The position numbers and the translations under genes are program-made. Below are positions 1 through 5,012 of a stretch of DNA of 5,241 nucleotides, piece after piece. Each line of letters opens with the position of its first letter. Positions within the stretch are counted from its first letter, which is position 1. Source of the DNA: SAR324 cluster bacterium. GTDB taxonomy: Bacteria > SAR324 > NAC60-12. The stretch is from contig JAPKDT010000151.1 of NCBI GenBank assembly GCA_028822475.1, forward strand, positions 1-5,241, written 5' to 3'. The notes below the pieces were generated by a model that was not told the DNA's origin, made no database searches, and was given only the letters and a program-made list of their open reading frames with translations.

Positions 1-39
1 TTTTCTCGTAAATTATCAAATAATGAAGGAGGTCAATAA
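1..39 (+). CDS. Possible C-terminal tail of an upstream gene (partial)
   Basis: Frame 1 is open from the left edge to a TAA at 37-39 and reads FSRKLSNNEGGQ. A short polar, charged tail like this would suit the end of an ABC permease or another upstream operon member, but twelve residues are not enough to identify anything. Frame 2 is also open, to a TAA at 44-46 (FLVNYQIMKEVNKK), so the frame is uncertain and it is possible that neither is coding. Frame 3 is closed by a TAA at 9-11. An upstream transporter component would be expected because the next gene is an ABC binding protein with no permease or ATPase in this window; that is inference from gene order only. Confidence 0.2.
   Translation, partial: FSRKLSNNEGGQ
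26..33 (+). promoter_or_regulatory. Consensus Shine-Dalgarno sequence without a well-placed start
   Basis: AAGGAGGT is a full match to the anti-Shine-Dalgarno complement. The nearest downstream ATG is at 46, a spacing of 12 bases, longer than usual. That ATG opens only a 17-codon ORF (46-99, MKIIISCCFRYLLETGT) that ends 23 bases before the binding-protein start. The site could serve a leader peptide, or it could be incidental within the tail of an upstream gene. Confidence 0.3.
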
Positions 40-112
40 GAAATAATGAAGATTATAATTTCATGCTGTTTTCGGTATTTGCTGGAAACGGGTACTTAAT
101 TTTAACAATAAG

Positions 113-117
113 AAAGG
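113..117 (+). promoter_or_regulatory. Ribosome binding site of the binding-protein gene
   Basis: AAAGG lies 5 bases before the ATG at 123. It decides the start: the same frame is open further upstream to an ATG at 63, but that codon has no comparable site, and starting there would bury the signal peptide behind 20 extra residues. Confidence 0.65.
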
Positions 118-122
118 TGTTT

Positions 123-1169
123 ATGAAAAAGATAATATCTACATTGACTGGATTAGCAATGTTAGCAGGCAGTTTATTTGCGGCAGGTCTCCCTGGAGCA
201 CCTGCTCCGTTTAATGGTTCAAAAAAAATACATATTGCTCTCATCCGTCAGATGGTGGAAGGTGAATTTATGCAGATGTACCAGGCAGGCGCGCAAAGAC
301 AAGCCGATTTGATGGGCGTCAAGCTTACCGTTTTTGGTAAAAACATGGACAATCAGGCACAGGCAAACTTCATCTATCAAGCAATAAACATGAAGGTTGA
401 CGGAATTGTGATTGATCATGGTCTCACTGAAACAATGATGAAGCCTGCTCAAGATGCTTTGGCTGCAGGTATTCCTGTTGTTGCGTTTGACGTTGACCTC
501 AAGAATACTGAAATTGTACAAATCGCGCAAAACGATCATTTGCTTGGACGTATGGCTCTTCAAGCAATGGTTGCTGATTTCAATGGAAAAGCGAATGTTG
601 GTTATATCTATGTTGCCGGTATATTGCCTTTGGACAAGCGTGATGAAAGTTTCACACAAGTAAAAAAAGAGTATCCGACCATTAAAGAAATTGTTCGTAC
701 AGGTACTTTGGAATCACCGTTCTCAGTAAAAAATGCTGATCAGGTAAAAGCCGTATTACGGGCGAATCCAAATATCAACGCTTATTTCGCGCCTTTTGAT
801 GAGTTTGCAAAAGGGGTAGTCATGGCTTTGAACGAAACCAATATGACAGACAAAGTTAAGGTGTACAGCGCTGACATATCCACTCAGGATATTCAGTTAA
901 TGACAAAACCTAACAGCCCATGGGCTGCTACAGCTGCTACTAATCCTGCGGCAATCGGCGCTGTAAGTGTACGTGCTATTGCTCTGCGTATTGCAAAGCA
1001 GAATGTTGAACATGATCTTTACATCCCTCCGATGCTTTTCACCAGTAAAAGTCTCAACGAAGCAGGTGTAAAAACAATGACTCAGCTACGCAAAAAATTT
1101 CCTAAGTTCAACCATGTTGATATAGTCTCTGCATCGTGGATTCCAGTAGACAAAAAAGGGATGTGCTAA
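123..1169 (+). CDS. Periplasmic sugar-type ABC transporter substrate-binding protein
   Basis: This is a 348-residue binding protein of the ribose/AI-2 (RbsB/LsrB, Peripla_BP_4-like) group, expected to capture a sugar or sugar-like ligand in the periplasm and deliver it to an ABC permease. Residues 1-21 form a signal peptide: KK at 2-3, a hydrophobic core, and likely cleavage after the small residues in SLFAAG. There is no lipobox cysteine, so it is probably soluble rather than a lipoprotein. Family patterns follow: first beta strand IHIALIRQ (36-43), the first-lobe strands DGIVIDHG (93-100) and GIPVVAFDVD (116-125), QNDHLLGRMA (136-145) opening the second lobe, and APFDEFAKG (223-231) for the ligand-facing loop. 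Length is normal for the family. The ligand is not determined; the metabolic neighbours suggest a 5-deoxy- or 5-thio-pentose or an AI-2-like compound rather than ribose. It ends in Cys-348, 115 bases before the isomerase gene. The matching permease and ATPase are not in the window and would be expected upstream. Confidence 0.88.
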   Translation: MKKIISTLTGLAMLAGSLFAAGLPGAPAPFNGSKKIHIALIRQMVEGEFMQMYQAGAQRQADLMGVKLTVFGKNMDNQAQANFIYQAINMKVDGIVIDHGLTETMMKPAQDALAAGIPVVAFDVDLKNTEIVQIAQNDHLLGRMALQAMVADFNGKANVGYIYVAGILPLDKRDESFTQVKKEYPTIKEIVRTGTLESPFSVKNADQVKAVLRANPNINAYFAPFDEFAKGVVMALNETNMTDKVKVYSADISTQDIQLMTKPNSPWAATAATNPAAIGAVSVRAIALRIAKQNVEHDLYIPPMLFTSKSLNEAGVKTMTQLRKKFPKFNHVDIVSASWIPVDKKGMC

Positions 1170-1190
1170 AAAACGTTTCATCTTTGTAAA

Positions 1191-1233
1191 TTCCACTTGA
1201 CCAAATTTCTGTTACAGGGTGGGGGATTTTTTT
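1191..1233 (+). terminator. Weak candidate terminator or attenuator after the binding-protein gene
   Basis: TTCCAC (1191-1196) can pair with GTGGGG (1219-1224) through four Watson-Crick pairs and two G-U pairs, leaving a loop of about 22 bases. Seven T residues follow at 1227-1233. A partial terminator after a binding-protein gene is a common way to set unequal expression in transport operons, but the stem here is short and the loop long, so this is a weak call. The rest of the 115-base gap shows no convincing -35/-10 pair; TTGACC at 1197-1202 has no matching -10 element. Confidence 0.2.
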
Positions 1234-1275
1234 GAAGAACAGATACTATCATTAATATCAAGACTGGATTAAATT

Positions 1276-1280
1276 AAGGA
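1276..1280 (+). promoter_or_regulatory. Ribosome binding site deciding a GTG start
   Basis: AAGGA lies 4 bases before the GTG at 1285. The frame is closed by a TAA at 1270-1272, and the first in-frame ATG is codon 85, inside conserved sequence. GTG is therefore the best start for the isomerase. Confidence 0.6.
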
Positions 1281-1284
1281 TAAA

Positions 1285-2373
1285 GTGGAAAAAAATAAAC
1301 TTTATGAACAAGGCTCTTCCGTTTCCGGGACTTCCGGAATTCCGCAAACCCTCCGCTGGAGTGCAGGAGAACTTTATTTGCTCGATCAAACCAAGCTGCC
1401 GCTAGAAGTTATTGAAGAAAAACAGGAATCGGTTGAGCAGGTTTGGCATTCGATCAAACAATTAAAAGTACGTGGTGCTCCTGCGATAGGAGTTGCTGCA
1501 GCATACGGACTGCTGATTGCGATTCGTAAACAGACTGCAATGAATTTAAAGGAATATTTGCAAGAAGTTGAAAAGAAAGCAGCATATCTGGACAGTGCCA
1601 GACCCACGGCGGTTAATTTAAAATGGGCGCTGAACCGTATGTTGAACAGCGTTAAAATTTTTTCAGGAAATGATTCAAAAGGATTGTATAAACATTTGGA
1701 GGAAGAAGCGATTCGCATTCACGAAGAAGATGTGCATTTATGCTTGAAGATGGGAGTCAACGGGGTATCACTGATCAAAGAAGGCATGGGAGTTTTGACT
1801 CACTGCAATGCCGGAGCTCTTGCCACTACAGGAATCGGCACAGCGACTTCGCCAATGTATTTAGCTCACCAGAATGGTGTTCAGTTTCGTGTTTACGCTG
1901 ATGAAACTCGACCTTTACTGCAAGGTGCACGTCTGACAAGTTGGGAGTTAAATAAAGCAGGACTGGATGTGACTTTGCTAACGGACAACATGGCTGCACA
2001 TATTATGTCACAAGGTTTAATTGATCTGGTGATTACTGGAACTGACCGTGTGGCGGCTAATGGAGATGTGGCCAATAAAATTGGTACACACGGAGTGGCC
2101 ATTCTGGCTAAACATTTCGGTATTCCGTTTTACGTGGCATGCCCTTATTCGACGATTGACTTTAATACTGCTGAAGGCAAGGACATTGTGATTGAAGAAA
2201 GGGAAGCTGAGGAAGTTTTACATTTCGGTCTACGCAGGACTGCTCCGGAAGAAATTAAAGTACGCAATCCTGCTTTTGACGTAACTCCGCATGAGTTGGT
2301 GACAGGGTTGATCACGGAAAAAGGAATTATTCAAGCGCCTTTTGCTGAGAACTTACGCCAAGAATATCTTTAA
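1285..2373 (+). CDS. mtnA: Methylthioribose-1-phosphate isomerase family protein (MtnA-like)
   Basis: This 362-residue protein belongs to the eIF2B-like/MtnA isomerases, which convert an aldose-1-phosphate (5-methylthioribose-1-phosphate, or 5-deoxyribose-1-phosphate in deoxyribose salvage) to the ketose-1-phosphate in the cytoplasm. Visible hallmarks are RGAPAIGVAAAYG (63-75), PTAVNLKWAL (107-116), the catalytic-cysteine motif THCNAGALA (172-180, Cys-174), YADETRPLLQGARLTSWEL (204-222), LLTDNMAAH (231-239), and the catalytic-aspartate motif TDRVAANGDVANKIGT (253-268, Asp-254). The C-terminus FDVTPHELVTGLITEKG is also typical. Length matches the family at about 350 residues, with a somewhat longer N-terminus. 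All key residues are present, so it should be active. The usual GADR is GTDR here, a mild change. The downstream gene follows within 21 bases, suggesting co-translation. The pairing with a class II aldolase rather than with MtnB/C/D methionine-salvage enzymes points to a DHAP-shunt or 5-deoxyribose (DrdI-like) role; sequence alone cannot separate these substrates. Confidence 0.93.
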   Translation: MEKNKLYEQGSSVSGTSGIPQTLRWSAGELYLLDQTKLPLEVIEEKQESVEQVWHSIKQLKVRGAPAIGVAAAYGLLIAIRKQTAMNLKEYLQEVEKKAAYLDSARPTAVNLKWALNRMLNSVKIFSGNDSKGLYKHLEEEAIRIHEEDVHLCLKMGVNGVSLIKEGMGVLTHCNAGALATTGIGTATSPMYLAHQNGVQFRVYADETRPLLQGARLTSWELNKAGLDVTLLTDNMAAHIMSQGLIDLVITGTDRVAANGDVANKIGTHGVAILAKHFGIPFYVACPYSTIDFNTAEGKDIVIEEREAEEVLHFGLRRTAPEEIKVRNPAFDVTPHELVTGLITEKGIIQAPFAENLRQEYL

Positions 2374-2394
2374 TAATTGAATAAAATAAGCTCA

Positions 2395-4470
2395 ATGAAA
2401 AACTTGTGGGATCCAAAAGTAGCGCTTCAATTTGAAGAAAACACTCTACAATTGAGAGTTTATACTTCACGTTTGCTGGGACAAAATTCAGACTTGGTAC
2501 TGCACGGCGGTGGAAATACTTCAGTCAAACTTCAGCAAGCAAATTTGTTTGGTGAAGAAGAAGACATTTTATACGTCAAAGGCAGCGGCAATAATTTAGC
2601 AACCATTGACGCGGATGGCTTTACACCTCTTCTTTTAAAAACATTGAGGAAATTAGCTGAACTGGAAAACATCAGTGATGCTGAAATGATACGTCAACAA
2701 CAAATGGCAATGAGCAATCCGGATGCGCCGAACCCCTCCGTTGAAGCTCTACTGCACGCCATAATTCCGTTTACTTGGATTGATCACACCCACGCGGATG
2801 CAGTTGTCACGCTCACGAATACTCCTGATGGCAATGAATTGATTCGAAAAATTTACGGTGAGCGCCTGTTGGTTATTCCATATGTTATGCCAGGATTCAA
2901 GCTGGCTCGTAAAGTTGTCGAGATTACAAAGCAAGTTGACTGGCGGAAATTTGAAGGAATGGTTCTGCTTAACCACGGTATTTTTAGCTTTGGAGATACT
3001 GCCCGTGAAAGTTACGGACGCATGATTGAACTAGTTTCCATGGCTGAAAATTATTTAGCAAAAAACTCTACGGTATCCAAAACGACAGCTAAGGGCCCTC
3101 TTCCGGAAATGAATGCAAATGAACCACAAAGCATAAGGTTAGACCCAGACTACTTTCTGGGGAAAGAGGAATTGCTCAAACTTGCTTGTATCCGTCGAAA
3201 AGTTTCTGAAATTCGTGGTTCCGCTATGTTGGCCCAATTAAATTTCGGCACCGAAGCCTGTACTTTTGCAAACCTTACTAACGTTAAAGAAATTGCTACT
3301 CGCGGTCCGATAACTTCCGATCACTTAATCCGCACCAAACCGGCGCCCGCAATTATCGATCTGGAAAATCCACAACAAAGCCTTGATAATTTTTCTGCTG
3401 CATACGAAGCGTACTTTGAACGTAACACAAACGGAGAACAAAGATGCTTGGATTCCGCACCGCGCTGGGCTGTTTGGCCAGGGCATGGAACGGTGGCTTT
3501 CGGAGATGATTTAACGGAATCCGGAATCATAAGTGACATTGTTGAACATACCGTGAAGGCAATCCAACTTGCTGAAAACTTGGTAGGTGAACGTTCTTCC
3601 GGAGGCTGGCAGCCTGTTTCGGAGGAACATTTATTTGAAGCAGAGTATTGGGAATTACAACAGGCAAAATTAAAACAAAAAATTATTCATCAGGAAGAAC
3701 AAAAAGCAATTCAGGAGTTTCAGGGTAAAATAGCAATAGTTTCCGGAGCAGCGAGCGGAATTGGTTTGGCCTGTGCGAGGGAACTATTATCGCAGGGAGC
3801 GGTAGTTGTTGGTCTGGACGTAAATCCGGAAATTACAACAATATTTTGCGAGTCCGGAATGCTCGGTTTGCAATGTGATGTGACGGATCAAAAAGCAGTC
3901 CTCGATGCTGTTGCAGAAGCTGTGAGGCAATTTGGAGGAATTGACATTTTGGTTTTAAACGCCGGCACTTTTCCAGCGGGACAGACAATTGAGGAGATGG
4001 ATGAGAGAACGTGGACCAGGAGTCTGGAGATTAATTTGACAGCTCCCCAACAATTGCTGCAGGCTTGTGTACCATTTTTAAAAGAAGGGCTTGATCCAGC
4101 AGTCGTTTTTATGGCATCTAGAAATGTGCCTGCTCCCGGAGCAGGTGCTTCGGCTTATTCTGTACCAAAAGCAGGGCAAACTCAGTTGGCAAGAATTGCA
4201 GCCTTGGAGTTAGGTAAATTCGGAATACGTGTTAACATCCTTCATCCGGACTGTGTTTACGATACCGGACTTTGGACTCCGGATGCATTGGAACGTTCCG
4301 CAAAACGTTACGGTTTGACAGTTGAGCAGTACAAAAGCCGCAACATTTTAAAAATAGATGTCAAAACCAAAGAAGTAGCGAGGATGGTTTGCGCCATGGT
4401 TGGAGCTGTTTTTGCGAAAACCACCGGAGCGCAAATTCCTATTGACGGTGGAAGTGAGCGTGTTATATGA
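2395..4470 (+). CDS. Fused class II aldolase / short-chain dehydrogenase
   Basis: This 691-residue two-domain enzyme resembles the bifunctional rhamnulose-1-phosphate aldolase/lactaldehyde dehydrogenase family (RhaEW/YuxG type). The N-terminal class II aldolase half has HGGGNTS (37-43) for phosphate binding, Glu-117 in PSVEALLHA, zinc ligands His-131 and His-133 in DHTHAD, and His-194 in LLNHG. It would split a ketose-1-phosphate into DHAP and an aldehyde. A middle segment (about 245-405) and a charged helical linker (about 415-445) precede the SDR half. That half has the cofactor loop SGAASGIG (450-457), Asp-475 after the second strand (favours NAD over NADP), NAG (522-524), and the intact catalytic set Asn-547, Ser-575, Tyr-588 and Lys-592, ending in TGAQIPIDGGSERVI. 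The start is uncertain: TTG at 2377 would add six residues, but ATG at 2395 matches the usual family N-terminus. The gene follows the isomerase stop by 21 bases. Because the partner isomerase is MtnA rather than a rhamnose isomerase, the substrate is more likely a 5-deoxy- or 5-methylthio-ribulose-1-phosphate than rhamnulose-1-phosphate. Confidence 0.92.
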   Translation: MKNLWDPKVALQFEENTLQLRVYTSRLLGQNSDLVLHGGGNTSVKLQQANLFGEEEDILYVKGSGNNLATIDADGFTPLLLKTLRKLAELENISDAEMIRQQQMAMSNPDAPNPSVEALLHAIIPFTWIDHTHADAVVTLTNTPDGNELIRKIYGERLLVIPYVMPGFKLARKVVEITKQVDWRKFEGMVLLNHGIFSFGDTARESYGRMIELVSMAENYLAKNSTVSKTTAKGPLPEMNANEPQSIRLDPDYFLGKEELLKLACIRRKVSEIRGSAMLAQLNFGTEACTFANLTNVKEIATRGPITSDHLIRTKPAPAIIDLENPQQSLDNFSAAYEAYFERNTNGEQRCLDSAPRWAVWPGHGTVAFGDDLTESGIISDIVEHTVKAIQLAENLVGERSSGGWQPVSEEHLFEAEYWELQQAKLKQKIIHQEEQKAIQEFQGKIAIVSGAASGIGLACARELLSQGAVVVGLDVNPEITTIFCESGMLGLQCDVTDQKAVLDAVAEAVRQFGGIDILVLNAGTFPAGQTIEEMDERTWTRSLEINLTAPQQLLQACVPFLKEGLDPAVVFMASRNVPAPGAGASAYSVPKAGQTQLARIAALELGKFGIRVNILHPDCVYDTGLWTPDALERSAKRYGLTVEQYKSRNILKIDVKTKEVARMVCAMVGAVFAKTTGAQIPIDGGSERVI

Positions 4471-4508
4471 AAAGGTGTGTTCCTGTCTAAAATATATCCC
4501 AAGTAGAG

Positions 4509-4523
4509 TACTGTCCAACAGTA
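4509..4523. repeat. Short perfect inverted repeat 38 bases after the aldolase/SDR gene
   Basis: TACTGT and ACAGTA flank a 3-base centre (CCA). No T run follows, so it is a poor terminator. It may be an operator or a chance palindrome. Confidence 0.4.
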
Positions 4524-4590
4524 TAAAATGAGACTGAGCTAATCCAAGTAGAAAACACTATGTAAAATTAGCATATTAATCAAGAAAGCA

Positions 4591-4631
4591 GTACAACTAA
4601 CAAACGTAAGTTGATGAAACGCCTGTTGTAC
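4591..4631. repeat. Inverted repeat GTACAAC / GTTGTAC
   Basis: Perfect 7-base arms at 4591-4597 and 4625-4631 are separated by 27 bases. The repeat spans the possible start codons (4611 and 4614) of the orphan ORF, so a hairpin here could mask its translation start. It could equally be a chance pairing in AT-rich DNA. Confidence 0.35.
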
Positions 4632-4865
4632 GAAATTAATGCCTTTGAAGTGTTTTTCGGCAGTGCTCTTGTTGAAAATGGAACTATCCACAATGGCGCA
4701 AAGCAGGAGATGTTTTTGGAGGATGAAACAGGAAGTACGACCTCTATGTTCGTTGAAACTTTTGAGAAATTATATAATCAGACAGTACTTGCAAGGCAAG
4801 TATACGGAACACGAGCATTAAGAATATATTGCTCAATTCCGTGGTTTACTAAAACATTTGGTTGA
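4614..4865 (+). CDS. Unrecognised small ORF, possible gene remnant
   Basis: An 83-codon ORF runs from ATG 4614 (or TTG 4611, one residue longer) to TGA 4863-4865. I do not recognise the product. It starts MKRLLYEINAFEVFF, has a mixed, moderately acidic middle with a GSTTS stretch, and continues FVETFEKLYNQTVLARQVYG with helix-like character. There is no signal peptide, no clear membrane segment and no metal-binding cysteine pattern. The Shine-Dalgarno match is poor (GTAAG at 4606-4610 is too close), and another frame is open for 60 codons over the same stretch, both of which weaken the coding case. It may be a small hypothetical protein, a decayed fragment of a larger gene, or non-coding. Confidence 0.25.
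   Translation: MKRLLYEINAFEVFFGSALVENGTIHNGAKQEMFLEDETGSTTSMFVETFEKLYNQTVLARQVYGTRALRIYCSIPWFTKTFG
4786..4802. repeat. 17-base palindrome TACTTGC-AAG-GCAAGTA
   Basis: Two perfect 7-base arms surround a 3-base centre, inside the orphan ORF and about 210 bases before the lsrF start. It is the tightest palindrome of the gap and has the size of a dimeric regulator operator, or it could form a small hairpin. No T run follows. Confidence 0.45.
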
Positions 4866-4979
4866 TTAGGAAAACTATTAATTCTTGCTTTGTATTTTAT
4901 ATCTTTACCATGGAATTTACTGGATGAAAGCAGATTTGTTATTAGCATTTGTCCGTGAAAATTTGGGGTAAAAACATTT

Positions 4980-4992
4980 TTAATTTTAACAA
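4980..4992 (+). repeat. Second copy of a 13-base leader motif
   Basis: TTAATTTTAACAA occurs here, 20 bases before the lsrF ATG, and again at 96-108, 14 bases before the binding-protein ATG. Its core is a TTAA-NN-TTAA palindrome. Both copies sit directly upstream of a ribosome binding site. It may be a shared operator or translation enhancer, or a coincidence of AT-rich leaders. Confidence 0.35.
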
Positions 4993-5000
4993 AACATATT

Positions 5001-5007
5001 GAAAGGA
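5001..5007 (+). promoter_or_regulatory. Ribosome binding site of lsrF
   Basis: GAAAGGA lies 5 bases before the ATG at 5013 and resembles the site before the binding-protein gene. It fixes the lsrF start, which also matches the N-terminus of the Escherichia coli protein. Confidence 0.65.
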
Positions 5008-5012
5008 AAAAA

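Larger units (their letters stand above)
4471..5012. other. 542-base gap without a recognisable gene
   Basis: Between the aldolase/SDR stop and lsrF I see no known gene or RNA. There is one unrecognised ORF (4614-4865), three short inverted repeats (4509-4523, 4591-4631, 4786-4802) and a 9-base direct repeat CCAAGTAGA at 4499-4507 and 4544-4552. No stem followed by a T run marks a clear terminator after 4470, and no good -35/-10 pair was found before lsrF, although the last 150 bases are AT-rich as a promoter region would be. The long gap in an otherwise compact cluster suggests a lost gene, an insertion scar or a regulatory region. Confidence 0.5.

Noticed and set aside
63..122. Upstream ATG at 63 as start of the binding protein
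   Set aside because: It has no ribosome site and would place 20 residues before a classic signal peptide; ATG 123 has AAAGG at proper spacing.
195..208. Inverted repeat GGAGCA / TGCTCC early in the binding-protein gene
   Set aside because: It is coding sequence for the Gly/Ala/Pro-rich stretch after the signal peptide and has no T run; chance symmetry is likely.
219..659. 146-codon minus-strand ORF
   Set aside because: It lies wholly opposite the well-supported binding-protein gene and shows no family features; it is a shadow of that gene.
1197..1202. TTGACC as a -35 element for the isomerase
   Set aside because: No -10-like hexamer occurs 16-18 bases downstream; that position is a G run.
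4129..4145. Perfect palindrome CCTGCTCC-C-GGAGCAGG
   Set aside because: It lies inside the SDR domain and encodes the conserved PAPGAG stretch next to the active site. The symmetry follows from alternating Pro/Ala/Gly codons.
4509..4523. LexA-like box
   Set aside because: The arms TACTGT and ACAGTA match the outer part of an enterobacterial LexA box, but the spacer is 3 bases instead of 8, so a LexA dimer would not fit.
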